Positions 45,430-57,558 are shown, counted from the stretch's first letter. The stretch: 64,000 bases of DNA from Sistotremastrum niveocremeum HHB9708 (GCA_001630475.1 KV419406.1:52761-116760), one strand, 5' to 3'. The notes: generated by a model from the letters alone, not told the origin. Numbers and translations are program-made.

Positions 45430-46669
45430 ATGTCTTCTGTCGAGTCGCCTTCCAGTTCTCAACTTCTCTTCGTTGGGCAACAATGTTCTGACAAGACTTG
45501 CCATCTCGTTGATTTCTTGCCTTTGAAATGTCAACACTGCGCTCAGGTATGACCCTATACAGAGTCAATTATATGGTATGCTGACGGCCGTCATAGCCTT
45601 TCTGCGGTGAACACTTCCTGCCTCAAAATCACTCCTGTGAGAAATACGACGTGACCAAGTTCGACCGAGTCGCACCTCAATGTAGGGTTCTGGACTATTA
45701 TATGTTCATGTAACTGACTTGCATCTAGGCCCATTATGCAATACACCGATTGCTATCCCTCCAGGCGAAGACCCGAATATCAAGATGTCCCACCACCTCG
45801 AAACGTCCTGTTCATCCACCACAGGTCGATCGTCCCGAACTACCTCCTCTACTCCTCGGTGCCAGAACGTGAAGTGCAAGAAGGTTCTGTTTGCGCCTAT
45901 TCGCTGCGATGTATGTCTTTCTGGCCCTGTCGATTTGACCCAAGTACTTACTGAATTGAGCAGTCTTGTCGACACCAATTCTGTGCCGAGCATCGCTTCC
46001 CAAATGGCCACAACTGTAGCTCTCTCAAATCATCACTAGCAGCTCCTGCCAAATCAACGCCATCCGCAACATCGGCCAAATCCACCCCCTCCGCGCAGGC
46101 GTCCCTCGCCGCATTCAAACGTACCTTAGCTTCCGCGAAGCATGCCGCCAAACCAGCCCCTGCCTCATCTTCAGTCGTCAGCAAGCCTTCTCAACCGGAG
46201 AAAGCGCCTTCAAAGTCCCAGACGCCTGCTCCATTCTCAAAAACAGACCGGTGCGTTCTTTCTCTTCTTACAAGACCTTTCGATCTCATACCCACCAGTC
46301 TTCCCTCTTCCTCTCCTCCCACATCAACAAATCTATTGACAACAACATCTAACGGATCTACTCATGATAACGGACACGAACCCCCGAAATCTTGTAAATC
46401 CGCCGAATCACCCATCAACCTCGATTCATGGCGTCCACCACCACTTTTCGGGACGGCCTAATACAGTCGAGCGAAGGCAGAGCGAGAGAGTCAGAGGCGT
46501 GCACTTCAAGAACGGGCGAAGAAAGGGGTATGTGACCCCGATCGCCATTTCGGGCTTCAGCTAACGTGTGGCATCTGGTATTTAGCTTCTGAGCCCGGAG
46601 GAGAAGGCTAAAGTCGATGCTGATTTAGCTGAGGCTAAGAAGGAAAAGGACGGTTGTATTATCTTTTAG
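45430..46669 (+). CDS. AN1-type zinc finger protein with a C-terminal CaaX box
   Basis: About six exons are predicted. Exon 1 (MSSVESPSSSQLLFVGQQCS) starts at 45430. The first AN1 finger reads CHLVDFLPLKCQHCAQPFCG then EHFLPQNHSC. The second reads CQNVKCKKVLFAPIRCDSCR then HQFCAEHRFPNGHNC. Both have the full set of Cys/His ligands. A Ser/Ala/Pro/Lys-rich linker follows, then a helical region, ESQRRALQERAKKG, and the last exon, LLSPEEKAKVDADLAEAKKE, ending KDGCIIF. The fingers match the ZFAND2 (AIRAP) group, which ties ubiquitin and the proteasome to stress responses. The final four residues, CIIF, form a prenylation site. An intron with donor gtaaatcc near 46393 is needed to skip an in-frame TAA; this splice is the least certain part. 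Confidence 0.82.
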
Positions 46670-47214
46670 TGGCTCATTCATTTGTATTTTATTCATTGAT
46701 ACGGTGTCATCGCCGACAATCTATCTCATACCCAAACAAGATCGCATCCGATAGCATACATAGCCATGTCAAGGTTGCAGAATTTCCGATTGCGTCAAGA
46801 ACAGGAAGCATCCATCTGATCTAATATCTACGAGTTGTGTAGTAGACGCCTGGCTACAGCGATGAAGCTTTGCTTTCCAATTGCCGGCTCGGAACGCCAA
46901 GAGATTACTCAGCAATCTTTGAGACTTTGAGCTCCATCTTCACCCAAATTCGCCCCTTTTCGAACGGGCTGAGTCAGCGACTTGAGAGACGTTGAGAGGT
47001 GACCCTGCGATCCATGCCTTGTGAAGACTTCTCAAATATATTGGGTGCAAGCGAATACGGTTTCGAACGGTCGTCCAGGACGAGAATTCAAAAATCGAAC
47101 GGCTCTTCACCGAGCGAAAACTGATATAAAAGCCAGTTTCAAGCCACTGAAATGACCATCCCATTCGACATCTACTTCGAAAAATCAGCAAATCACTAAA
47201 TCGCATCGAAAATC
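46670..47214. other. Intergenic, upstream of the hydrolase pair
   Basis: This 545-bp spacer has only a short minus ORF (46940-47206) of no recognised type. Confidence 0.45.
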
Positions 47215-47898
47215 ATGTCTACATACCCACTCAACAAAACTGCAGTGATCCTCATGGATCCCTATAACGACTTCCTCCTCCCAGGCGGAAAGGTCTACCC
47301 GCGCCTCGAAGCATCCCTCCAATCTGTCGGCCTCCTCCCACGTCTTCACAAACTCGTCGCATCCGTCCGCGAGTTGAAGATCCCGATCTTCTATGCCATG
47401 CATAGACAGTATCGCGAGGGGGATTGGAAGGATTTCCAAAATCCTACGGCTATGAATCTTCAGATCGTCGCTACGAAGACTTTTGAGAAAGGTTCTTGGG
47501 GTGCGAAGTTCGTAGAGGGCTTGGAGCCTGATATTGGTGCTGGAGACGTTGTCGTCACTCAACACTGGAATTCCAGGTTTTTTTTTTTTTTCATTGCATC
47601 GTGAGGTGAACATGCACTGATGAGGGTTTGTAGTGGATTTGCCAATACGAATTTGGATCTGGAACTCCGTCAACATGGTATTACGCATGTTGTCATCGCG
47701 GGACTCACGGCCAACGCATGTTGCGAGACTACGGGACGCTATGCCATCGAACATGGATATCATACGACCATGCTCAAAGATTGTACAGCCGCGTTTTCCG
47801 AGGAACAGCTGGAAGCTGCGATCAATGTGGCTTATCCGCTTTTCGCGAACGCTGTGAAGACCCTTGAGGAGTGGTTGGCAGACGTTAAAGCAATTTAA
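47215..47898 (+). CDS. Isochorismatase-family cysteine hydrolase, copy 1
   Basis: Exons 47215-47576 and 47634-47898 give 208 residues. The N-terminal strand has TAVILMDPYNDFLLPGGKVY with the catalytic Asp in YNDF; a Lys-containing segment follows (QIVATKTFEKGSWGAKFVEG). After the intron, ITHVVIAGLTANACCETTGR supplies the nucleophilic Cys, and YAIEHGYHTTMLKDC follows. The fold hydrolyses amides or vinyl ethers (nicotinamidase, isochorismatase, N-carbamoylsarcosine amidase relatives). The specific substrate is unknown. The intron begins gt followed by a run of 13 T and ends at tgtag. It forms a tandem pair with 48510-49198, about 600 bp apart. Confidence 0.9.
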
Positions 47899-48509
47899 TG
47901 CCTAGAATTTAGTTCGTCGAATTAGCGACACGGTGATTCTGTACCAATGTACGCACGAAAGATTGTTTGTCCAGATTCAACTCTTGACATGATGGAATCT
48001 GTATCTTAGTCTGTGCCCTCGATCAATAAAGCTTAGCGGTGAAAAATACAATTGTACTTACGCGTGCCCAGCTATCGTTCCGCAGACCTTGAGAGTGTGG
48101 CGTTCTGCTTCGAATAAATTGACAACACGAGGCGATGGCAAAAGGCAAATAGCAAAGCCCCATGACCCTCTACATTCGGAACTGACCAGCCTCGATTATC
48201 CAAATGGGGGACAATGGGGACACCATTGACTTTGGCCTGTCAAATGTCCGAGTGGCGGCCTTAGTCAGCGTCGTAGATCGTTGGTAGCTATAAGGGAAAC
48301 CCTATGATCGACATCTTCTCCGGGCTTCTTCGCAGGGGTACTCAGCGGGTATGAGCGGGTAGCTGACTCAGATTGCAAGGACATTCTCATGTCTCGATGT
48401 CTGCAATTGACGGGTCCCTGGATGCTACGACTATAAGAGAGCGCTCTCGAGAAATGTATCGAACTCACCTCGTAATCCCCCATCCATAATCACCCCGTAG
48501 GCTCAAATA
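47899..48509. other. Spacer between tandem hydrolase genes
   Basis: This 611-bp sequence has short ORFs only and holds the promoter of the second copy. It shows no obvious similarity to the upstream region of copy 1. Confidence 0.4.
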
Positions 48510-49198
48510 ATGACTTCTGAGTATTCGAAGGGCAAAATGGCCATTATCTTGGTGGACCCATATAACGACTTTCTCTCCCCCGGCGGGAAAGTCTATCCAC
48601 GTCTCTCAGAGACGCTAACCTCCACCAATCTCCTCTCTCGTCTGCATACATTGGTCGGAGCCGTCCGTTCGCTCGGAATACCCATCTTCTATGCCCCCCA
48701 TCGACAATATCGTCCAGGCGATTGGGATAGGTTCCAGAACCCTACTGCATCGAATCTCGTGATCGTGCAGACGAAGACTTTCGAGTATGGGAGTTGGGGA
48801 GCGAAGTTTGTAGAGGGTCTCGAGCCGGATATCAGCGCTGGCGATGTATTGGTGACAGAGCATTGGAATTCGAGGTATGTTCCCATTTACTGCTTTACGG
48901 CCAGGAATCAGTTATGATGATGGCGAGTAGTGGGTTCGCCAATACGAACCTGGATTTGGAGCTTCGCCAACATGGGATCACTCGTGTAGCTCTTGCGGGA
49001 TTGGTTTCGAATACTTGCTTGGAGACGACGGGGAGATATGCGGTCGAGTTGGGATACCATACGACGATGCTGAAGGATTGCACTGCGGGGTTCACGCAAG
49101 AGCAGTTGGATGTGGCAATCAACATCGCGTATCCCTTGTTCGCTCATGCCGTTCTGACGTTGGAGGAATGGTTGGATGAGGTGAAAAAGGCAGCTTGA
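48510..49198 (+). CDS. Isochorismatase-family cysteine hydrolase, copy 2
   Basis: Exons 48510-48874 and 48931-49198 give 210 residues. The Asp motif lies in MAIILVDPYNDFLSPGGKVY, a Lys in VIVQTKTFEYGSWGAKFVEG, and the Cys in ITRVALAGLVSNTCLETTGR. It is close to copy 1 along the whole length (both share EGLEPDI.AGDV and SGFANTNLDLELRQHGIT). The intron falls at exactly the same codon (HWNS|SGF), so the pair arose by tandem duplication after the intron existed. The residue before the nucleophile differs (Thr here, Cys in copy 1), as do nearby loop residues, so specificity may have diverged. The C terminus is LDEVKKAA. Confidence 0.9.
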
Positions 49199-49764
49199 TC
49201 GTAGTACCAGTACCAGTGCGATGTCGGAGGAAACGCAGAACAACGCGTTGTGGAAGTTCTAGAGAGTATTGAATATTGCTTCGATGTATTGAGCTTGTAC
49301 AAGAAACCGTACATTATGAGCACATCCAATTCACCGCCGAATATCGCGCTTTCTCGATTCCTCTTTGAGGCTGCTGTTTCATTCAAATGTCGGCATGGCC
49401 CTCATGACGATACGATGAAAAAGTTGATCAAAGAAAGGACTTGAACGGATGCACGCGGAGCTCACTGGCAAGAGTTGCGGTCGAGCGTCGAGGGCTGAGC
49501 GCTGAGCGCTAATCTCCGAGCTTTTGTTCAAACAAGACGAGCGAAGAGTTGAGAAAAGTCAATATATATTCAACGTATCTACGTGGAGGAAGATACACGG
49601 CTGGGAATTACTGTGTATAAGCTAAGTATAAGCCCGAGGCCGATTACTCAATTTTTCAAGGTGCTCGAACGAGAATGAAAGGGAGAATGGTGTCGGCAAG
49701 GAGTCGGATCCATAAGAGAGGGGGCGCTATGAAGATGAGGGATGTGTGAGAATCAGTATACTCA

Positions 49765-50239
49765 ATGACGAATGGAATGGACAACATACCTTCCACCCAG
49801 CACCCTTCCGTCGCCAGCCGACCCGCGGAGCTGAGTTGCCTATTTCCACATATCAGTCCTCAAAAGCAACAGAATAACATAAGACTTCCCTTAAACGATA
49901 AGACCCCAACAAGAATGCACAGTTCTCCGGCTGAGAGGAATGCGACTCGAAGTGAGACACAACCTACGCAGCACTCTGCAAAGAGATCGGCCGAAGAAAT
50001 GAGGGCGCCCATCGGGTCGTACTCCCCAAGCTCGACCGTCTCAAGCAGCACCCCCACTCAGCACGGCCCCCCATCCACCGTCAGTCCCCTCGACATCCAA
50101 CTGCAGTGGCACTGCAGAGGGTGAAGGGAGATCTGTATCGGCGCTAAGCGTGTACGCTGGATGGCTTGTTCGACGTAAAGACGAACAGTGGGCCCTCGAG
50201 AGACAACCTGGGAATCCTAGGTTGTCGACGAGAGAGTAG
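49765..50239 (+). CDS. Small hypothetical protein, frame uncertain
   Basis: The frame from 49765 reads MTNGMDNIPSTQHPSVASRP and is polar and Ser/Thr/Gln-rich up to 50124. From about 50050 a different frame reads more like protein (GEGRSVSALSVYAGWLVRRK then DEQWALERQPGNPRLSTRE) and stops at 50239. A small intron or a frame shift may join them. No domain was recognised. It could also be two chance ORFs. Confidence 0.3.
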
Positions 50240-51120
50240 TACGGGAGAAAGCTGGGGAAAGAACGCTTCCGGTGACCGATGACTTTGAAGTTGCTTGCGA
50301 AGGCGGAGTCTGAACACGCCAAATACGCACAAACACAGTTACCGATTTAGGTTCCGAAAGCAACTTGAACGGCTAACCGGCATCTTCGGCTTATCCCCCC
50401 TCACATCTTCGAACTTTGACTTTCGATATGCAATACAAAAAGGCTGAGTTTTGCTCGTTTCTGTCAGTCCTTCGCGAGGGACGAATGCCTACTTAAGTTC
50501 AGTGCTAGCGTCCGTGTCGATGTGCGGGAGCCGGAGAACCAATCTATTCCTTCAAGTTCATTGTTCATTCCTTCCGGCCGTCTTCTATCGATTTTTATAC
50601 GGCTCCTGTACTACGAGTAATCGAACTAAACCCAGTAGACTCCTGACAGAAGTCCAGAGAATAATTGCGGACGAATTTTTTGTCAACCTATGCGCCTGCA
50701 ATGTGGTCTTTCGAGCATCCTAGCCTATATCATCGGGGACAACATCTGTCTGAGCCAGCTAAACATGCTTGGGACTTCCCACTTTCGGCGTTCTCATTGG
50801 GGTCTTCTCCGTTCTGAGCATCAGCTTCATTTCATGAATCCACGGACAGTCGTTTTTCTTGGGCGTAATAACTGCCCTCGGTTTCCTATTCTCGTTTTGG
50901 AGCGTTCATTTCCGGATTGGAAGTGGATGAAGTGGGCGCCTACCCAAAACCTCCAACTTCCTGCATCGATCCGCGTCGCGTGATGTCACCTGTCAAGCAA
51001 CATCTTTCACCAGAATTTTGACGTCATGCCTGCGACTCGTATCGATTCGTCAAACCATCAGGAGACTCTGGATCGAAACTCGTCCAGTCACTTTTCTTTC
51101 CATACCAAATCCAGCTCACT
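50240..51120. other. Intergenic, no confirmed gene
   Basis: Plus-strand ORFs at 50451-50723 and 50690-50983 have no recognisable features. The latter part is the promoter of the next gene. Confidence 0.4.
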
Positions 51121-51536
51121 ATGTTCGCTCGTCTTCCAACCAGCTCAGCCCGACATGCTTTCAAGCCCAGTGTTCGTTCCAGAATATTACAGAATCGCGG
51201 ATATGCCAGTACAGGCGGAAGCACTGGCAAGGAGGCAGGAAATATGTTGCCTACGTGGGCGGTACGCTCTCCTTCATTCTCTACCCGTATTCATCTGACG
51301 ACGTGCGTATAGCTCCCCATTGGCGCATTAACTTTCTTCGGAGGGCTCTACATGATATTCTCAGGTCCTTCACGTCAGACGGTGGGGAGCTTGGATCATA
51401 TGGCGAAGCATAAGGCAGAGTCGGGGAAGCACGAGTCGCCCAAAGGTGTCAATGATGATAGTCTTGTGCGTATATATCCGCTACTTTCCCGGCTTCAGTG
51501 CTAACCATGTTGCAGAAATCTTCGGGGAAAAATTGA
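51121..51536 (+). CDS. Small mitochondrial single-span membrane protein (104 residues)
   Basis: Exons 51121-51261, 51313-51465 and 51516-51536 join in frame. The N terminus, MFARLPTSSARHAFKPSVRS followed by RILQNRGYAS, is an Arg/Ser-rich amphipathic presequence with the usual cleavage context (R.GYAS). One membrane segment follows, LPIGALTFFGGLYMIFSG, then a hydrophilic Lys-rich tail. This is the plan of small inner-membrane proteins of the respiratory chain or MICOS. I do not recognise the family. It faces the gene at 51731-52756 tail to tail, which has the same plan. Confidence 0.65.
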
Positions 51537-51730
51537 GCTCTTCAAAGTCAAACGCGGTATCCAGTCAATCAACCCTCTGTACCTTGCCACCAATGTAACA
51601 TTATTGTTCGCATCGCCCCCCTCATCCAAAGCATACTCTCTCCATCACGAAGCATAGTTTGTTCAATAAAATAGCAATTTAATTTTGTTGTGTCACTACA
51701 ATGAGGACCTATGCGCCATTCACGACGCAT

Positions 51731-52756
51731 TTATGGTTTAGATTTCATCTTTTCAGCCCGGTCGGCTCCCTTCGGCTGTTCCTTCTGAAGAAGAGGTTAG
51801 TTCATGAGAACGGATCCCGAAAGAAAAGAGGGTGGGACGCACCATGTTAGGATTTGGCTTCTTGTCTTCGTCGACATTATCCTTGCCACCTTGCGGGCCC
51901 TCAGAGCCGTCTTCACGCTCTTTGCTCACGTATTGATCAGACTTGTTATCAGAATCGTCTGATTTCTGTGAACTATCATAAGTGACCTAGCATATATGAC
52001 GTGTGCACGGCGTAAGCGTACCTCGGAATCCTTCTCTTCCTTTGCCTCGCCTTCACTTTCGGAAGGGGCAGGGGCGGGAGTCTCTTTACCCTCTTCTTCA
52101 GCGCCCTGAGCATCTTTCGGACTGTTCGCGCTCTATACATCACACGAGATATCAGAATCCATATGAAAATGACGTTGAGAAAGCGAAGACGTACATATGC
52201 GGCGTCCAAGGATTTATCAATCTCCTCCGCAGAAGCTTCAGTCCCTTCGTCATCTTTCATAGGCTCTGCAGCAGGTCCCTACATACACAATTTGTTTCGT
52301 CAAATATTCAAAAGAGGAAGAAAGAGACAAAGAGCGCACCTTTTTGGTAGCTGATTTATCGTACGTCACGGGTTCCTGTTTAGTATGTTCTGCCACTTGA
52401 TGTTTAGCTGCTGCTTTCGCTGGCGGGAGGAGGAGATATCCAGTCTATAACCCAATAATATATTAGCATCGATGACGTGGGTCTACTTCCCGCTTTGACT
52501 GTGGGGAAGTTGGGAAGGAAATTACCGTTCCGCCAAAGACGACTATAGAGCCAATCTATTGCATGTCATGTTATCATTCCAGGAATTAAAAGGACGGAGA
52601 GGGACGTACAATCCAAACGGTATCACTGCTTCCCTTCGCATCCGAAGAAGAACTCATTCCTCTCCTAGCGACCATTCTCGACGTTGAACGAGCTGCGGTG
52701 TTGATGTTCATAGAGCGTAAGCTCGAGAGAGCATTTCGACTGAAACGAGCGGCCAT
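51731..52756 (-). CDS. Mitochondrial single-span protein with acidic repeats-like tail
   Basis: The start at 52756 gives MAARFSRNALSSLRSMNINT, then ARSTSRMVARRGMSSSSDAK, a clear matrix-targeting presequence. After an intron, one membrane segment reads IGSIVVFGGTGYLLLPPAKA. The rest is hydrophilic and strongly acidic (GPAAEPMKDDEGTEASAEEI, SESEGEAKEEKDSEKSDDSD), ending EKMKSKP at 51731. Six or so short exons are separated by GT-AG introns. No enzymatic domain is visible. The predicted location is the inner membrane with a charged tail in the intermembrane space or matrix. It is convergent with 51121-51536. Confidence 0.65.
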
Positions 52757-53039
52757 CTTGAATTTGGCGGACGAGGGAGCACGAAGCAAGTAGGGATGGA
52801 TGGATGTAAAGCAGGTGGATGCGAAAGCGGGTCCGTTCGGCGGAATTACCCGTAATTGGCTCTCGAACATCATTACGTCACCAGCATCGAATATTCTGCT
52901 CATTTTACGAGCTTTTGTACGATCAAATACAAGGAGGGCTCGCAGCACTCTATACAGTTGTACAGCAGGCAATCTAGTCTACAATAAAATAGATGACAAC
53001 GAAAGATGTTTGACGAAGGAAATGATGGTCGTGAGCGGA

Positions 53040-55689
53040 CTACTCGGCATCGGGTACGAAGAGCGATTCCAGCCATTCTTCATAGTCGAAGGCTTTGCCC
53101 TCGTCCGAGTTCGATGCTGAGGCTGCTCCTCCACCGACGCCAGAGTCCGTACGCTTTGCAGGAGGCAATGCTTCTTGAAGGTATTGAACCACTGGCTCAG
53201 GGAGCGTTGCCATCCGTAGATCGAGTTCTGTGACATAGGGCTGCAAAGAGATGTTAATTGCAATTCTATTGATACGCCGAGAGATCCTACTAACCTTATC
53301 ACCTGAGATACCTCGGAACGATTCTCGCAGTTGTTCGGGCGTATTCTGGTCTTCCGTAATATCAACCTGTGATAAACGTCAGTCCTGATTGATAAAGAAA
53401 TGCGGAAGAACAGACAAGGAGATTGATCCAGGCTTCGAAGGTAACAGCCCCGTATGCCTGCACTAACTGATCGTAGATGACCTCCAGATCTTCGTCCTGC
53501 GAAGAAGGGGTCAATATGGCTGTTCCAAACGCAGGTGTAACAACTCGCCGAATACACAATCCCAAAGCTCGCAAGCGCAGCACTCATCTCTGCCACGTTA
53601 AGAGTATTACTATCATCCTTATCGAAATACCTAAACGTGCTCTCGAACTGTTCTAGTTGCCCTGGCGTCAAATTTGTCATGTTCCTTGAGACGATTTGGT
53701 TTTCGATGAACTTGATCTTCTTGGACACGCTTTGCACAACCAGGTCGAGCTCGAAAGCGAGGTCTTGATGCGTTAATACTGTATAGTCATTTTCGTCGAC
53801 GTTGGCGGTTTCGCAGGCTGTCTCGGCTTTGAAGACGTCCGTTAGAGCGTCGGAGAGGACGGGGAGCTTGGATTGAATTTTGGATATTTGGTCTTGTTGG
53901 TCCTGCACCGTGCTCAGGGAGTGAATCTCGCAAGCTAAGAAAAATTTACCTCGAGAGGACCATCGATGGCAGATATTTCCTGTGACAAGACTCGCAGCCG
54001 TTGTTCGAATGCATTTGCTAACGCCGCAAATCGTTTCCGCAGTGCTTCTTTGATTCTGAGATTGACATTAGGTGAGTTATGTGGAGAAGCCGGATGCAAA
54101 GTAAACGTACTCTCGAATTTGAGCATTGATGGCCGTCGAATGCTTTGCCTCTGATTGCAAAAGTTCAACCCATGCTCGATCCAAATCCTTGACACAATAA
54201 GCGTTGAGGCACGCCAACGATACGTATTCACTCACCGAGACAGTCAAACCTGGAGCAGGAGTCCAGTCTCGCAATCCATACGTTTTGAGTTTGGTTTGTA
54301 CGTTCCCAAACAGAGTGACTACGTCCTGCTTCTCTGTTACCCATTCTCGTTTCGTGGTTTGCTTGTATGTCTGGAATGACGACGAATGCTGCTTGACGTC
54401 TACATAGGACCGTGTAAAGGTAGTTGAGGACCATCGAGTCTGCATTTCAGACAGAGCAGAGAGAAGCTGGGAAAGTGATCAGCTTGAGAATGGAGAATAT
54501 CGCGCGTTGATGAGGGAAGCTTACAGCTTGACAACGTCTTTCATAATCGTTCTGACTTAGCCATATAGATTGCATGAGCTCTGCGAACTTCTCTATCCGC
54601 CGCGAAACAGTCTCAGCCTGGTCTACGCTCTCTCAGTCACAAACTACAGAGTGAACGAGAGGTCACGCACCCATGCTTGAGAACGCATGGAAGAAACTGG
54701 CAATATATGTCATAACACTCCGTTCATCAGGAGCTCCCTTCCCACACAAATCTTCCACCTCCAACAGTTGGGGAATATCCAGATGTTCTTCGGCGACTTT
54801 GAATGCTAATTGAGTGTTACCGCGTTTGTCGGCTTGATCGAGTGCATGGTAATCGAGGAGATCAGGGCGATGGGCGTGGATCAAAGCACACCTAGTACGT
54901 GATTCGTGAGATGTCAAATTCGGTGGACATCGAACGGGTAGCTTACAATGCGAGGCCGTCTTTCCAGCTCCATGTAAAATCCTGCACATCGACCTCTTTG
55001 TATGGTTGAGTTTTACGTTGACACCACAGAAGAAGTCCCTCTTTGGCAGACAAGCCTTCCTCGCTAAAGCGAGAGCGTCAGATTCTGCTGTGTCGGGCTG
55101 AGGGAATATGCTTGCTTGATACCGGCAATGGTGAACCTCAAAACGAGCGTCCAAATCATACCGAGTATGAGTTTAAGATTTCCATCGATGATGTCTGCGA
55201 TATGATACGATGAGCTACATAATCAGGAGATCGTCAAGGAATAAGTCGACTGACCTTCAGGTCCTATGTTCGTAAGCTTTACCCCTCTACTTGTAATGAA
55301 CTCGAGCGCGAGGTTGACGTTCTCAGCCTTTTGAATTCGCATACGTGGATTTCGATTATATCGGCCCAAAGACACGTCGCCTTGAAGTGTGGCATTAGAT
55401 TAATCGGCCCCAGGGTAACTGTCGCGTTCGTACCCATAATTTCCTGAGGCGGATCAGACGTGAGACATGCCGCTTCATCGAGATGAATCTAACCATAAGT
55501 TGTATCAATCGAACGCCATCTGAGAGGTCTTTCACGAGAGAGGTCATAGGAGCATAATTGTGAGCTTCTAGCTTTGTGTTCAACCTTGGAAGGAATTGAG
55601 AGCGCGAGGATGAGCGAGACGTCCCGGAAATACCATTTGCAAAACGTTCGTTCTTGCACATCTCTCGATCTGGATTCGAGAGATTCCAT
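53040..55689 (-). CDS. Alpha-actinin-like actin-bundling protein
   Basis: The start at 55689 gives [19 protein letters not shown], which splices into [20 protein letters not shown] and [10 protein letters not shown], the first calponin-homology domain. Then come [20 protein letters not shown] and [20 protein letters not shown]. The second CH domain includes [20 protein letters not shown] and [20 protein letters not shown]. Helical spectrin-like sequence occupies about 54660-53700. Near the C terminus an EF-hand reads [20 protein letters not shown], with Ca ligands in the expected places. The last part is FRGISGDK-like sequence followed by [20 protein letters not shown] and the end [13 protein letters not shown]. 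Order and length match fungal alpha-actinins, which have two spectrin-type repeats rather than four. These proteins cross-link actin in the cytokinetic ring. The frames look intact. Confidence 0.9.
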
Positions 55690-55975
55690 CACATCAGTTT
55701 CTGCGTAGGATTGGGGCAAGTAAAGAGCAAGTTGGCGGTGATCAAAGAAGCATATGTGCCAGTGCGAGGTTGGTTCAAGAAGTGGCCCTTTTCTGTGACA
55801 CGATCACCGTCTCGGACCAACAAGTTGTCTTGCAAAAGTCGCCACGTTCAGATTACAGATTACGAGTACAACATGACTATTAAAAGTGTGACCAAAAAGA
55901 CTTGAAATAACTACTGCCAGGCCAGAATAGAATAAACTGATATAAAGAATGAGCACTGCCACCAGATTCCTCAAA

Positions 55976-57410
55976 CTATTCGCGATTTGCGTCCTGACAA
56001 GGTTGAGTTCTCGAGAGCTCAGAGACAGTGACTGATAGACGTACCCAATTCTCAATGAGAATCATACGAGCAGGTTCGACGATTAATTCAATCAGGCCCT
56101 CGACGATGTAAAGTTGGTGGTCATTGTCCCTGTCGAAAAACCCAGCGGCCGAGAGAAAGGCCTGGGAGAGCGCTCCATATGTCGTTCGCTTAACGTCACC
56201 GTGGATATGATCATGGAGACCCAGGGCGAGACCCAGGCGACCAAGGATAGACGGCGACATAATCAGCTTGATGAGCTCCTACAAGTTGTGAGTGAACAAT
56301 AGAGCAAAGGAACAAAAAAGGAACATCGCACTGTCAAGAAGCGTGGTAGACCCTTCCATATGACCCCCTCCAAGTCCTCGAGCCGTGGACGGAAATAACT
56401 CATGCAGATGCTTAATTTAACCAGGTTTTCACCTGGCCAAACAAGCTGGGAATGCGAGGGGACGAGAATGTTGCGATTATCAAACATCATCGGCTTTCGC
56501 TTCTGAAGCCCATCCACCAGACACTGCCCCTTCCTGCGGCATTCGTCGGCGTTCTCCTCGATGAAAGCAATCAGCTTCTTGGTGCATTCTATTTCACAAA
56601 ATTCTCCTATTGGATACTTGCACGCTTGGCTGGTTGAGGCAGCAAGATTGATGTTGCTGGCTGTGGAGCAGAATTCGTCGAGGAGGGGGATGAGAAAATT
56701 GCACACTAAAGTGAAGCCGCCTGTAATGTATAAAGCGCCAATCAAGCCCTCAGCCAGATTGGCCAGGACCTTTGGAGGAGGGGTATCGCTTGACGAATCC
56801 CAGTTTCGGATTGCGTCGAGATCCTCTGGCGTTACTCGGAGAGACGGGTGGGAGAGAAGATCCATCTTATGGACCAGGTGTGCAAGGAAAAAGTTGCACG
56901 TCAAGCGGTGACACAGGTCCTGCAATCGTGGGACATTAATGACACGCAACGGATGCATACAACGGGCCCAAACTCACTTCCCAATGTTCCAATGAGAGAC
57001 CATATCGCTCGAGATGACGCGGAGCGACATAGCCCAGCACGAGATCACCAATGAACTCTAATGCCTTATTCGTAGGAAGGCTGTCAATAACCATCTCTGT
57101 TGCCAACGTCAGAAGATTCTACGAGATGGGGAATAAGCCAGGTTTCGGAGACAATACCGATTAACTTAATATCCAGCTGCTCTGCTGGTTTCTTTCCCCT
57201 CTTTCCCGTTTTCGTCTTCCTCTTGCCCCTGATTGTCTTGTGCATATTGAACGCGATGCGTTCAATGTCTTCGGGAAGACCCCCGAGGTCGGCGAGGTAA
57301 CCCTCGAGGTTGGCATCCGCTATCTTCTTTCGAAGACGAATAAGGTGTTTGCTGACTAGCCGAGATTTTGAGCGCCGAACTGGCTGTTTGCCTCTAGATC
57401 CCTTGCCCAT
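55976..57410 (-). CDS. RNase III-fold protein B
   Basis: The start at 57410 gives a very basic N terminus, MGKGSRGKQPVRRSKSRLVS, with later KRKTKTGKRGKK. After an intron with donor gtattg, the first RNase III motif is SLPTNKALEFIGDLVLGYVA, keeping the Glu and Asp. The next exon carries PPPKVLANLAEGLIGALYIT with the same Asp-to-Asn change seen in protein A, followed by the conserved Glu. The last part, GRLGLALGLHDHIHGDVKRT then TYGALSQAFLSAAGFFDRDN, matches MAPQVTARLAAALALSEW of protein A. The model stops at 55976. The next frame holds a hydrophobic segment (SLRNLVAVLILYISLFYSGL, to 55804) that would correspond to the hydrophobic tail of protein A, so the true 3' end may differ or a frameshift has removed the tail. 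No dsRNA-binding domain is present. Confidence 0.7.
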
Positions 57411-57558
57411 CTGTCGCGGCCGGGGAGGGGTAGTTCGTAAAGTGTAGACACCGAAAGAAAGGAATGTGTGTAGAGCAGAAGCCCAGGTTCGATACTATGT
57501 GATCCGGAGAATGTTTGGTAGCTTTGATATGAACGAGAGTCGTGTAGGGATCGCCCGT

